Made by a program: the position numbers and the translations under genes. Under the pieces are notes generated by a model. The model did no database searches, was not told the DNA's origin, and saw only the letters and a program-made list of their open reading frames with translations. DNA of 64,000 bases from Anaerolineae bacterium (GTDB lineage Bacteria; Chloroflexota; Anaerolineae; Anaerolineales; Villigracilaceae): NCBI GenBank assembly GCA_022013685.1, contig JAKLPV010000054.1, forward strand, positions 62,001 through 126,000. The letters run 5' to 3'. Numbering within the stretch: position 1 is the first letter of the stretch; each line of letters starts with the position of its first letter. This document shows, piece after piece, positions 34,562-43,190 of the stretch.

Positions 34562-35896
34562 TTATTGATTACCCTTCAACCAGCGGGCTATTTCGGTCAG
34601 GGCGCTGGTGTCGCTTTTGGGCATTTTTTTTATTAAACCCAGGTTTCGAATTACAGATTGTGATGTGCTATGTGTAAAAAGATAAACTGCGTGACGTTTG
34701 TTGCGAGGCAGGGTTGTTTGGAATTCGCTGGTGATGATATTGGCAAACTCTATTTGAGCATCTATTTGGCCTTTTTCTTCACGAATGCGGCGTTCCTGGT
34801 CAATTTGCTCGCGCTCTTTCTTTGCATTTTTTTCCCATAAGGTTGTCCATTTTTTAACCAGGCGTTCTTCGATTTCCGGCGGGAAAATTATTCGCTTGAC
34901 ATTTACTCCCAATACTTTTATGCCCATGTCTTTTAGCTTTTTGGATTCCGGGCTGGGCGTTGTCCTTCCGGTGAAGTTGCCAAATTCATCCAGATCTTTA
35001 ACGACGTCCATGCTCATGCGGTCTTTTAGCAAGCCCGCTATTAATTGCAGGTTAGTTTTATTTTCTCCCGCCGGAATCTCGAATAATTGGTTGAGACGAA
35101 AACGAGAGATGTGCTCTCTCCAAATATCGACGGCCATTTTTGCGGGCATCGAACTCCAGACAGGCTGGTCGGTTTTTATCCCTTGTATCATGGATTCGGT
35201 AATAACTTTGCGTACATTTTCCGCGTTGTAACCATAGAGCACATCGTCGCCGCCAGACTCTTCCGCTGCGATACTGAATGTGACTGAAATCGTGGCAATG
35301 ACCTGGATTCCGTCGCGGGTCATCCCGCGCGTTTCCAGGCCGCTATCCTGAATTCGCTGGTAGTTTTCATCTTCTTTTGAAACAGTGAACGGATTTTCGT
35401 TGTCATTCGGGCCAACAGCTTGGGTTAACGTATGCAGGTCAACAGATGCGGCTACATACTCATCCCTTTTGGTGAAATGAACCCCTGGCCCAATCGTTCT
35501 TGTAAAGCGAGTTGCGGTGCGTAAGATGGCGGCGGAGGCGTGGTCAAGCCAGAGTACGCCCGGCCCATGTTTTTCGCGTTCATCCTGGCGGGCGCGGATG
35601 TTGCCATTTTCGAGAAAGATTGCCGGGCCGTGAAATCCGGAGAAATAAGCCATCATACGGTCAAAAATTGCCAACCGGTCGCCAAGTTTGCGAACCGGCA
35701 GGATGAACTGGGAAAAGAAAATTGTCCACAACACCAAGCCGAGCATGCAAAAGACCGTATCCCAAACAAGGCCTGAGAATGCTCTCTCGGGCTCAGGGAT
35801 ACCAAATCCTAAAACGAAATATAACGCAAGCGACAAGACGAATTTGATCGTTGCGCGTACAGCGGGGCGGTCGAAAAAACTGATTTCTTCATCCAT
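34562..35896 (-). CDS. SPFH/band-7 domain membrane protein
   Basis: The protein has 444 aa. Two membrane helices (about 14-33 and 45-68) are followed by an SPFH-type domain: TRTIGPGVHFTKRDEYVAASVDLHTL, then MTRDGIQVIATISVTFSIA, both typical of the stomatin/prohibitin fold. A long charged coiled coil (KKWTTLWEKNAKKEREQIDQ and on, about 335-385) should drive ring-like oligomerisation. A putative TAGAAT box lies 9 nt before the ATG. It begins an apparent four-gene operon with the large partner, psuK and psuG. Confidence 0.8.
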   Translation of the reverse strand: MDEEISFFDRPAVRATIKFVLSLALYFVLGFGIPEPERAFSGLVWDTVFCMLGLVLWTIFFSQFILPVRKLGDRLAIFDRMMAYFSGFHGPAIFLENGNIRARQDEREKHGPGVLWLDHASAAILRTATRFTRTIGPGVHFTKRDEYVAASVDLHTLTQAVGPNDNENPFTVSKEDENYQRIQDSGLETRGMTRDGIQVIATISVTFSIAAEESGGDDVLYGYNAENVRKVITESMIQGIKTDQPVWSSMPAKMAVDIWREHISRFRLNQLFEIPAGENKTNLQLIAGLLKDRMSMDVVKDLDEFGNFTGRTTPSPESKKLKDMGIKVLGVNVKRIIFPPEIEERLVKKWTTLWEKNAKKEREQIDQERRIREEKGQIDAQIEFANIITSEFQTTLPRNKRHAVYLFTHSTSQSVIRNLGLIKKMPKSDTSALTEIARWLKGNQ

Positions 35897-35944
35897 AATT
35901 GTCTAATTCTATAACAAAACAGGTCGGAATGGGGAATTTTTGGA

Positions 35945-38401
35945 TTACTCGGTCACTTCTACCTGTACAGTGGTCGATTCTATGCGGCCATCTTCGTAAA
36001 TCAGCACAAGTTGCAGGGCATACAAGCCTTGCAAGTCTACCGTATCCCATACGCCAAGAATTCCATCTGTGATTGGCGATGTGGCGTTTTCGCCGATCAA
36101 GACCCAGGTAGTGGGGCTCAAACCCTGGCCGTATTGCAAGCGATAGTAGGCAAAGCCCTCGCCAGCCGCCGAGCCTCGTATCGTTACCTGACCGCTTATC
36201 TGGGCAAACGTGGCCGGGGATGTAATCTCAAGCCCCTCGCGCGCAGGCGGCGCTTGCAGGCTGTCGTAGGTCGTTGGGGGCACTGCCAGGCCCGAGGCCG
36301 CCGCCCAGAGTTGTACCTCGGGCGGCACCAGCATAAAGATGCGTTCCTCGACCAGCTCTGGCGGTGTGAAGACGGTTGCCAGCAGGCCGGTTTCACGGTT
36401 GATGGCATAGGCTTTGTAGAGTGTATCTGCCTGTACTGGCTCATACCCGGAAAGGAAGACTTCGCTGACCAGGTTGGGGCAGGCCTGGGTCGGCAGCAAC
36501 CCGGAAGGGTCACAGACTTGAATTAACGAAACGCCGGGCGGCCTTTCCCACCTGCCGGGCGTTTCTCCCTGGCTGGCAGCCTGTAAAATGGCCGAGAATA
36601 AGCCTGAAACTGCGCGCGGGTTTGCCCCGCCATCCATCCATAGTGCAATCGAGCGGGTTGGGGTGTATCCCAGCGCCCAGGCCTCCGCGCCATCGAGGCT
36701 GCGCGCCAGTTTTAGCGTGGCGGGCCGTCCAAGGCTATCGTTGGCGAGTACATGATTTACCAGGTAGGAAAGCTGTGGGCTGACCACCGCTGAAACTTGT
36801 GAGGGCAGTTTCTCCCAAACCATCACTTCCTCGATGGAGCGGACAGAAAGCAGGGCCGAAGTCTGCTCTACTAGGACGCCGTTGGCGGCGAAAACGCCAT
36901 AAGCGCGCGCCATTGCGAGCGGTGAGACCAGGTTTTGACCATCCAGCAAGGCTGCAAAATTGCCTGTATCGCTTAGTTGCAGGCCAAACGGACTCATGGT
37001 TTGCAAGACTGCTGCCAACCCCATCTGTTCGAGCACCGACTGGGCCGGGGCCAGGTAATCACCCGTCAGCGCCACCCGCGCCCGCACCGGGCCGTGATAG
37101 ATATCGTCCAGGTTCGACAAGCTGGAATCCGCCTGGGGCACATCCCAAACCAACGAAGCGGGACTCAGACCGCGGCTGAATCCGGTCAGGTAGATGAACG
37201 GCAGCAGTCCCGTGCCGGGCCGGTGTCCCGTTAAAATGGCCGATTCTGTCTCCTGGTGCATCTCCCCAACCAGGGCAAGCACCCGCCCATCGAGCGGATT
37301 CAAGACCACGGCGCTGGCGGCGCCATCCAGCGGCTCGCCAGGCGGCAAGGGCGCCAATTCGACAGAAAGGATGCAATCGAGCGGATCATCGTCCCCGGCC
37401 AGGCGCGCCAGTTGGGTTTGCAGGGCGCATCTGGTTTGCTGTTGGAGTGTGTAATCGAGGCTGGTGAGTATTTCCATGCCGCCGCGTTCGATGCGTGCGC
37501 GATGTTCCAACTGGCTAAGCGCCAGCGTGGTAAAAGCGGGCGCAAAATTGGTCTCAGGTGTGGCGGGTGCAAAGGTGAACACTTGCTGGCGGGCAGATTC
37601 TACGTCTTGTGACGCAGCGGCCCAGGCGGGCAGCGTATCGAGTGTTTCATGGGCGCGTTGGATGGCGGCCTGCGGCGCATCGAGCGGGTTGATCGCCGGG
37701 GATTGGCTGACGGAGGCCAGCAGGGTTGCTTCAGCCAGGTTCAAAGTGTGGACCGGTTTATCAAAATAAAGGCGTGCTGCCGCGTCGGCCCCGTAGGCAT
37801 GACGCCCGTAGTCTGCCGTATTAAGATGCCATTCCAGGATTTTTTCACGCCCAAAGCGGGTGGTGATCTGCGCCGCCAGGATGCGCTCACGCAAGGCGCG
37901 CCGCAGGGATGGCGGCTCTTGCCATAATAGCAAATCGGCGGCTAATTTTTGCGCCAGGGTTGGGTGGATTTCGGGTTCATTCCAACCGCGCCAATCGTAT
38001 CCAGAATGGTTGTAAAAATCGGGGTCGGCCAGCGCCAGGGTAATGCGCACAAGCGAATCGGGCAGGTGTTCCGGCGCAGAGGAATCAAGCGGGACATAGG
38101 AGCGAGGTTCATCGAAAGGGGATAGTACTGCCAGCACGTGCTCGCCAGTCTGGTCATACAGGCGCGTTGGTTGGTAGAGAAGCCCGTTGGGCGGGTCAAG
38201 CAGGGTTGGCAGGCTCTCGACCGAGGGCAGATCGGCGGTCAGGCTGGCATATCCGAGCGCAAAAGCGACGATGCCCAGCCCAAGCAGCGACGAAAACAGC
38301 AGACCACAACCCAACCCGGTCCGCGTCAGGCGCTGCCCGCTCGATCGGGCATGCTGCAGGCGGCGTTCTCTTCGGCGTTGTAAGATGGGCAGGGTGGACA
38401 T
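35945..38401 (-). CDS. Class-A penicillin-binding protein homologue lacking catalytic residues (pseudoenzyme)
   Basis: The protein has 818 aa: one membrane helix (about 30-52), a GT51 transglycosylase-like domain (about 75-260), a transpeptidase-like domain (about 355-620) and a C-terminal Ig-like domain (about 730-818). The fold landmarks are kept (EKILEWHLN, YGADAAARLYF, LGYTPTRSIALW), but GT51 motif 1 reads LALADPDFYNH, with Ala125 for the catalytic Glu. SxxK is T397-x-x-L400, SxN is absent at GDYL, and KTG is absent at 565-572. It may scaffold or regulate active PBPs. TAGAAT lies 6 nt before the ATG. Confidence 0.85.
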   Translation of the reverse strand: MSTLPILQRRRERRLQHARSSGQRLTRTGLGCGLLFSSLLGLGIVAFALGYASLTADLPSVESLPTLLDPPNGLLYQPTRLYDQTGEHVLAVLSPFDEPRSYVPLDSSAPEHLPDSLVRITLALADPDFYNHSGYDWRGWNEPEIHPTLAQKLAADLLLWQEPPSLRRALRERILAAQITTRFGREKILEWHLNTADYGRHAYGADAAARLYFDKPVHTLNLAEATLLASVSQSPAINPLDAPQAAIQRAHETLDTLPAWAAASQDVESARQQVFTFAPATPETNFAPAFTTLALSQLEHRARIERGGMEILTSLDYTLQQQTRCALQTQLARLAGDDDPLDCILSVELAPLPPGEPLDGAASAVVLNPLDGRVLALVGEMHQETESAILTGHRPGTGLLPFIYLTGFSRGLSPASLVWDVPQADSSLSNLDDIYHGPVRARVALTGDYLAPAQSVLEQMGLAAVLQTMSPFGLQLSDTGNFAALLDGQNLVSPLAMARAYGVFAANGVLVEQTSALLSVRSIEEVMVWEKLPSQVSAVVSPQLSYLVNHVLANDSLGRPATLKLARSLDGAEAWALGYTPTRSIALWMDGGANPRAVSGLFSAILQAASQGETPGRWERPPGVSLIQVCDPSGLLPTQACPNLVSEVFLSGYEPVQADTLYKAYAINRETGLLATVFTPPELVEERIFMLVPPEVQLWAAASGLAVPPTTYDSLQAPPAREGLEITSPATFAQISGQVTIRGSAAGEGFAYYRLQYGQGLSPTTWVLIGENATSPITDGILGVWDTVDLQGLYALQLVLIYEDGRIESTTVQVEVTE

Positions 38402-38407
38402 AGCCCT

Positions 38408-38413
38408 ATTCTA
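38408..38413 (-). promoter_or_regulatory. -10 box of the PBP-like gene, leaderless type
   Basis: On the minus strand TAGAAT is 6 nt before the ATG at 38401, without a ribosome binding site. It is 3 bp from the oppositely directed -10 box at 38417. Confidence 0.55.
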
Positions 38414-38416
38414 AAC

Positions 38417-38422
38417 TATAAT
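38417..38422 (+). promoter_or_regulatory. -10 box of the FAD oxidoreductase gene, leaderless type
   Basis: TATAAT is 6 nt before the ATG at 38429. TGGACA at 38395-38400, inside the first codons of the divergent gene, is a good -35 box with 16-bp spacing. No ribosome binding site is present. Confidence 0.7.
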
Positions 38423-38428
38423 CATCCC

Positions 38429-39712
38429 ATGACTACTCCTTACGATGCCATCATCCTCGGCGGCGGAGCGGCAGGTTTTTTTGCTGCCATTCGCGCCGGT
38501 GAAGAAAACCCTGGCGCGCGCGTGCTTATCATTGAAAAAGCCCGTCGTCCGCTCGGAAAAGTACTCATTTCTGGCGGCGGACGCTGCAACGTGACCCATG
38601 CCTGCTTCGACCCGGCCCAACTGGTTGGTTACTATCCGCGCGGTGCTGCCGCCTTGCGCGGTCCCTTCACTCGCTTCCAGCCTGCCGACACAGTGCGCTG
38701 GTTCGAGACGCGCGGCGTAACGCTTAAAACCGAAGAAGACGGGCGCATATTTCCCGTGACCGATAATGCCCTGACAATTACAAATTGTCTGGAAGAAAGC
38801 GCGCAAAAGGCCGGGGTGACATTGTGGACGCAAGCTGCCGCGCTGTCAGTCAAGACCGTTTCAGAAGGTACGGAACGCGCTCCCCGTTTCGTGGTCGCCG
38901 TCCGAAAAACCGAATCCGGGCTGGAAGAAGAACTGGAGACCCGTAGCCTGCTTTTTGCCACTGGCAGCGACTCGAACGCCCAGGCCATGCTCTCCGGGTT
39001 AGGTCATACCATTGAACCGCATGTTCCTTCCCTTTTTACTTTTAATATTCAAGACCCGCGTCTGGAAGGGTTGGCCGGGCTGTCTGTCCCCCTGGCTGAA
39101 CTGCGTCTGCTGCAAGCCGACGGCGGAGCGAAAACATCTGTCAACCCGCAGCGCGGCCCGCTGCTGATCACTCACTGGGGGCTGAGCGGCCCGGTAACGC
39201 TGCGCACTTCTGCCTGGGGCGCGCGCTGGCTGCATGAGTGCCAGTACCAGACCGGGCTGCTGGTCAATTGGGTATACCCGTTGACGACAGAAAAAGTACT
39301 CGAAGCCCTGCAAGGATATAAAAACACACCCACCAACAGCCGCAAAAAACCAGGCGCGCATCCGCTTTTTGATCTGCTCCCGGCGCGATTATGGAAGTAC
39401 CTGACCGAAGCTGCCGGAATCTCCGAAACCCAGAACTGGGCCGACGTCTCGAAGGCCAGCTTACGCAGACTGGCTGATGAGCTGAGCGCCGGGCGTTACG
39501 AGATCAGCGGCAAGGGCCAGTTCAAAGACGAGTTTGTCACTTGCGGCGGAGTACGGCTGGATGAAGTGGACTTCAAGACCATGCAAAGCAAAAAAATCCC
39601 CGGCCTGTTCTTTGCCGGGGAAGTGCTCGATATCGATGGCCTGACCGGGGGATTCAACTTCCAAAACGCCTGGACAACCGGTTGGCACGCAGGTGGCGCG
39701 CTGTTGGCTTGA
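38429..39712 (+). CDS. BaiN/RdsA (HI0933-like) family NAD(P)/FAD-dependent oxidoreductase
   Basis: The protein has 427 aa. The FAD-binding Rossmann motif is at the N-terminus (AIILGGGAAGFFAAIRAG), then KVLISGGGRCNVTHA, a family hallmark. The C-terminal GLFFAGEVLDIDGLTGGFNFQNAWTTG (in segments) closes the FAD site. Members reduce diverse substrates, including bile-acid intermediates; most are uncharacterised. The start is probably leaderless. It ends 3 nt before the convergent metalloprotease-like gene, with no terminator between. Confidence 0.9.
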   Translation: MTTPYDAIILGGGAAGFFAAIRAGEENPGARVLIIEKARRPLGKVLISGGGRCNVTHACFDPAQLVGYYPRGAAALRGPFTRFQPADTVRWFETRGVTLKTEEDGRIFPVTDNALTITNCLEESAQKAGVTLWTQAAALSVKTVSEGTERAPRFVVAVRKTESGLEEELETRSLLFATGSDSNAQAMLSGLGHTIEPHVPSLFTFNIQDPRLEGLAGLSVPLAELRLLQADGGAKTSVNPQRGPLLITHWGLSGPVTLRTSAWGARWLHECQYQTGLLVNWVYPLTTEKVLEALQGYKNTPTNSRKKPGAHPLFDLLPARLWKYLTEAAGISETQNWADVSKASLRRLADELSAGRYEISGKGQFKDEFVTCGGVRLDEVDFKTMQSKKIPGLFFAGEVLDIDGLTGGFNFQNAWTTGWHAGGALLA

Positions 39713-39715
39713 GTC

Positions 39716-40225
39716 TTATTTGCCTGTCAGCCGGTAGCGGATTTCGCGCGGCAGCGGGTAGAGTGGCAACAGGTTGATGCGGTAATCCTTGCCCGCATAG
39801 GCTTGCATCAGTTGGCGGGTATGTTGCAGCATTTGCCGGTCGAAAGAAAGCGGCAAGCTGCATAATTCTTCAATTTCTGGGGCGGGGTATTTCCCCGTCA
39901 ACGATTTCTGGAAGTTGAAATCGATCTGCCAGGCATCCAATTCGCCGTACACGGACAGGGCGGTCAGCAGCCCTTGTTGCAGGTGACGGACCTCATGCAC
40001 GAGCAGGCTTAGAAGCCTTGGGTTGTTGGTCTTTTCAGGGGTGAAATGGGCGGTGTTGATCGTGATGCTGCGCCAGATCGTCCAGGCCGCGCCGACAGCC
40101 GGGTTATCCCTTTTGAAGGCGACGGACACACGCCGCTCGCGTAAAAACTGCGCAGTTTGCGCGCCGATCTCTCCGGTTTTTTCCAGGTTTTCCAAAAGCG
40201 GTTCGGTCCAAGCCTGTTTTTTCAT
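39716..40225 (-). CDS. Hypothetical protein with HExxH-like motif
   Basis: The protein has 169 aa. The segment LLSLLVHEVRHLQQG (about residues 72-86) carries His-Glu-x-x-His, the zinc site of many metallopeptidases, and YGELDAWQ after it could offer the third ligand Glu. The rest is helical. Proteins of this small size with HEVxH are often structural relatives of Eco1/Dop-like peptidases, but I recognise no family. TATAAT lies 7 nt before the ATG, which has no ribosome binding site. Confidence 0.65.
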   Translation of the reverse strand: MKKQAWTEPLLENLEKTGEIGAQTAQFLRERRVSVAFKRDNPAVGAAWTIWRSITINTAHFTPEKTNNPRLLSLLVHEVRHLQQGLLTALSVYGELDAWQIDFNFQKSLTGKYPAPEIEELCSLPLSFDRQMLQHTRQLMQAYAGKDYRINLLPLYPLPREIRYRLTGK

Positions 40226-40232
40226 GTCCCTT

Positions 40233-40238
40233 ATTATA
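40233..40238 (-). promoter_or_regulatory. -10 box of the HExxH gene, leaderless type
   Basis: Minus-strand TATAAT, 7 nt (AAGGGAC) before the ATG at 40225. The AAGG in the gap is too close to the ATG to act as a normal ribosome binding site. Confidence 0.55.
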
Positions 40239-40276
40239 ACTTTTACTTGGTTCTCTAGTGTTTGCCGTTAAGAAGG

Positions 40277-40328
40277 CTGTATTTTGGGGTATGAGCGCGC
40301 GTACGCGCGCTCATACCCCAAAATACAG
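40277..40328. repeat. Perfect 52-bp palindrome between divergent genes
   Basis: Every base from 40277 to 40328 pairs with its mirror position; the arms start CTGTATTTTGGGG and the centre is GCGCGCGTACGCGCGC, with no loop. It lies in the 214-bp space between the HExxH gene (minus) and the thiolase gene (plus). No T-run follows on either side, so it is not a typical terminator. Confidence 0.9.
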
Positions 40329-40439
40329 GGGCCTATCACGGAAATTCCTAAAAAGCCTTTTACTTTCGAGAGTTCCTGACAGCGCAAGCGGTTAAAATAG
40401 AACCTGTAAAATACCACGCCAATCATTACGGAGATTTTT

Positions 40440-41591
40440 ATGCGTGAAATTGCTGTCATAGGCATTGGACAAACCAAAGTAGATGAACATTGGGGTAAAG
40501 CCCTCAAAGAACTGGCTTTTGAGGCTGCAATAGCGGCCTTGCAGGATGCCGGGCGAGAAACAGTCGAGGCTCTTTTTGTGGGAAATATGCTCTCCCCACT
40601 GGTGAGCGGGCAAAACCAACTCGCCACCCTGATTGCCGACTGGCTTGGCATTCACGGCGCCGAGGCGGTCAAAATCGAAGCGGCTTGCGGCTCCGGGGCG
40701 GCGGCTTTTCGCTCTGGTTTGATGGCTGTTGCTTCTGGTGAGATCGATTCGGCGTTGGTGGTCGGGGTCGAGAAGATGACCGATATGGCTGGACGTGATG
40801 TCACCGCTGCACTGGCAACTGCCGCCGACGCAGACTATGAAGTAGAGCAGGGTGTCTCGTTCGTTGGCCTGAATGCGCTGGTCATGCGCCGTTATATGCA
40901 CGAATATGGCTGGCAGCATGCCGATTTTGCACCATTCAGCATCAATGCTCATGCCAACGCTGTTCACAATCCGTATGCGCGCCTGCGCCACCCGATCACG
41001 CTGGATCAGTTCGAAAAATCGGGCATGGTTGCCACCCCGGTCAACTTGCTGGATGCTTCGCCAATCGGCGACGGCGCAGCTGCGGCCCTGATCGTCCCCG
41101 TGGACAGGTTGCGCGGGGATGCGAAGCGCGTTCTCGTCGCTGGCAGTGGCGCAGCCACCGACAGCATCGCTGTCCACGACCGGCACGATCCGCTCTTTCT
41201 TTCGGCGGCTTATCTTTCGTCCAGACAGGCTTATCAGCAGGCTGGCGTTTCCGCTGCCGATATTGACCTTTTTGAATTACACGATGCTTTTTCGATCATG
41301 TCCGCGCTGTCACTGGAGGCTTGCGGTTTTGCCGAACGCGGCCAGGGGCCCCGACTCGGCCTCGATAACGAGATCCTGGTAACGGGTCATGTGCCGGTTT
41401 GCACTCGTGGCGGGTTAAAAGCCCGGGGACACCCCGTCGGCGCAACGGGTATGTACCAGATCGTAGAGGTCATCCAGCAATTACGCGGTGAGTGCGGCCA
41501 GACTCAGGTGGACGGCGCAAAAACCGGCATGGCTCAAAACATCGGCGGCAGCGGGGCAACCATCCTGACCCATATTTTTAGGCGCGAATAA
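40440..41591 (+). CDS. Thiolase-family acyl-CoA acetyltransferase
   Basis: The protein has 383 aa. The nucleophile Cys is in KIEAACGSGAAAFRSG (about residue 84), and the catalytic His in KARGHPVGATGMYQI near the C-terminus, where the second Cys of classical thiolases (CxG) is replaced by the NIGGSGAT end. This pattern fits the SCP2/archaeal-type thiolase group, which in several lineages acts with an HMG-CoA synthase-like partner; none is adjacent. A weak GGAG site precedes the ATG. Confidence 0.87.
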   Translation: MREIAVIGIGQTKVDEHWGKALKELAFEAAIAALQDAGRETVEALFVGNMLSPLVSGQNQLATLIADWLGIHGAEAVKIEAACGSGAAAFRSGLMAVASGEIDSALVVGVEKMTDMAGRDVTAALATAADADYEVEQGVSFVGLNALVMRRYMHEYGWQHADFAPFSINAHANAVHNPYARLRHPITLDQFEKSGMVATPVNLLDASPIGDGAAAALIVPVDRLRGDAKRVLVAGSGAATDSIAVHDRHDPLFLSAAYLSSRQAYQQAGVSAADIDLFELHDAFSIMSALSLEACGFAERGQGPRLGLDNEILVTGHVPVCTRGGLKARGHPVGATGMYQIVEVIQQLRGECGQTQVDGAKTGMAQNIGGSGATILTHIFRRE

Positions 41592-41598
41592 AATCAAA

Positions 41599-41624
41599 AC
41601 GGGCTGTTCAGACAGCCCGTTTTT
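41599..41624. terminator. Bidirectional terminator between thiolase and HNH genes
   Basis: AACGGGCTGT and ACAGCCCGTT form a 10-bp stem around TCAG, with TTTT on the plus side and a T-rich tract on the minus side. It fits the convergent gene ends. Confidence 0.85.
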
Positions 41625-41625
41625 G

Positions 41626-42129
41626 TTACCAGCCCTGAATGAAGGTTTCCCATTCATCGTTTTCGTTCAGATGGCGGCCAAAGACGTACATTGCATTGGA
41701 TGGGGGCTCGCGGGGCGGCCCCAGCAGCCTCATCTGAGCATCCTCGAGGCGGCGGCCACCCTTGCGGTGATTGCAGGCCGGACAGGCCGCAACAACGTTG
41801 GTCCAGATATGTGGCCCGTCTAGACGGCGTGGGAGAACGTGATCGATGGTCAGGGTGGGGGTTTGTTTGCCGCAATACTGGCAGGTATAATTATCGCGAC
41901 GAAAGATTTCTTTGCGCGTTAGCTTGACTCGTACACGAGGGCAGTGAACCATGTTTTCCAGCCGGATCACCGATGGGCGCGGGAAGGCCCGCGAAACAGT
42001 TTGGATCATTCCGCGTCCGTTGGCAACCAAGTCAGCTTTGCCATTCAGGATCAACCCGATGGCGCGCCGCGTATTGCAGATATGGATTGGTTCGAAATTT
42101 GCATTGAGTACCAGGACAAGCTCGTCCAT
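41626..42129 (-). CDS. HNH endonuclease
   Basis: The protein has 167 aa. The HNH/zinc core is CQYCGKQTPTLTIDHVLPRR followed by WTNVVAACPACNHRKGGR: two CxxC pairs, Asp-His and Asn-His. The N-terminal half (LVLNANFEPIHICNTRRAIGLIL) is the common companion region of stand-alone HNH proteins in many free-living bacteria. It may act in DNA repair or as a solitary nuclease; no methylase or mobile element is adjacent. A GGAGG site precedes the ATG. Confidence 0.88.
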   Translation of the reverse strand: MDELVLVLNANFEPIHICNTRRAIGLILNGKADLVANGRGMIQTVSRAFPRPSVIRLENMVHCPRVRVKLTRKEIFRRDNYTCQYCGKQTPTLTIDHVLPRRLDGPHIWTNVVAACPACNHRKGGRRLEDAQMRLLGPPREPPSNAMYVFGRHLNENDEWETFIQGW

Positions 42130-42217
42130 GGCGGCCTCCAGAATGGCAGAATTATAATCCGCTTTGGGTACTCTGCAGGGTTAAGGTTGTTTCAAATTTC
42201 ATCCCGGGAGGTTTGTT

Positions 42218-43123
42218 ATGAAGGTGATGATTGCGGGTGGTAGCGGATTGATTGGGTCAGCGCTGACTCGTTCCCTGATTGATGACGGGCATGAAGTCTG
42301 GCTGCTTTCGCGCAATACAAGCAAGGTGCGCCCTGAGAAGGGTGTTAACGCCCTGGAATGGGATGGGCGCACAGTTGAACATCAATGGCTGGAGGTATTC
42401 GGCCAGATGGATGTTGTGGTTAACCTGGCCGGGGCAACCATTGGGCAATGGCCCTGGTCGCAAGCGCACAAAAAAGAAATCCTGCAAAGTCGTGTTGACG
42501 CTGGACGAACCATTTCCAAGGCCTTTGAAAAGTCTTCGCCACGCCCGCCGGTGTTACTCCAGGCTTCCGGGATTGGTTACTATGGCCCGCGTGACAGTGA
42601 GCCGATGCATGAAGAATCGCCTGCCGGAAGCGATTTTCTTTCGACAGTGGCGATTAACTGGGAAAGCGCCACCCGTGTTGTCGACACAATGGGTGTGCGG
42701 CGTGTGATCTTGCGTACCGGACTGGTGCTGGCGTGCGAGGCTGGTGTCTTGCCGCTGATGGCTCTGCCAGTGCGCCTGTTCGCTGGCGGGCCGATAGGCT
42801 CAGGCAAACAGGGGATTTCATGGATTCACATCCGCGATCAGGTACGCGCCATCCGTTTCCTGATGGAAAATGACCGCGCTCGCGGGGCCTTTAATTTGTG
42901 CGCCCCCAACCCGGCATCTAACGCCGATTTTATGTCTGCTCTGGCTCGCGCTTTACACCGTCCGTACTGGCTGCCTGCCCCGGCTTTTGCGATCCGTTTG
43001 GCGTTGGGAGAGATGAGCGACCTGCTCTTGAGCGGACAATTTGCCATCCCGCAAAGGCTGATCAATCTCGGGTTTGTTTTTGATTTTGAGAGCGCTTACG
43101 ACGCCTTTACGGACTTGTATTAA
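42218..43123 (+). CDS. TIGR01777-family NAD(P)-dependent epimerase-like protein
   Basis: The protein has 301 aa. The Rossmann start MIAGGSGLIGSALTRSLIDDGHEVWLLSRN (in segments) and NLAGATIGQWPW are hallmarks of the SDR39U1/YfcH group. GIGYYGPR carries the atypical active-site Tyr; ISWIHIRDQVRAIRFLM and the C-terminal DUF1731-like part (QRLINLGFVFDFESAYDAF) complete it. The substrate is unknown. GGGAGG precedes the ATG. Confidence 0.9.
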   Translation: MKVMIAGGSGLIGSALTRSLIDDGHEVWLLSRNTSKVRPEKGVNALEWDGRTVEHQWLEVFGQMDVVVNLAGATIGQWPWSQAHKKEILQSRVDAGRTISKAFEKSSPRPPVLLQASGIGYYGPRDSEPMHEESPAGSDFLSTVAINWESATRVVDTMGVRRVILRTGLVLACEAGVLPLMALPVRLFAGGPIGSGKQGISWIHIRDQVRAIRFLMENDRARGAFNLCAPNPASNADFMSALARALHRPYWLPAPAFAIRLALGEMSDLLLSGQFAIPQRLINLGFVFDFESAYDAFTDLY

Positions 43124-43190
43124 TCCCACTCGCCATATATACTGTGAGAGGTTGTTTACCCTTTCACTCCTAATTCCAACAAGGTGAGCC

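Noticed and set aside
40277-40328. The 52-bp palindrome as a rho-independent terminator
   Set aside because: It lies between divergent gene starts rather than ends and no T-run follows on either strand.
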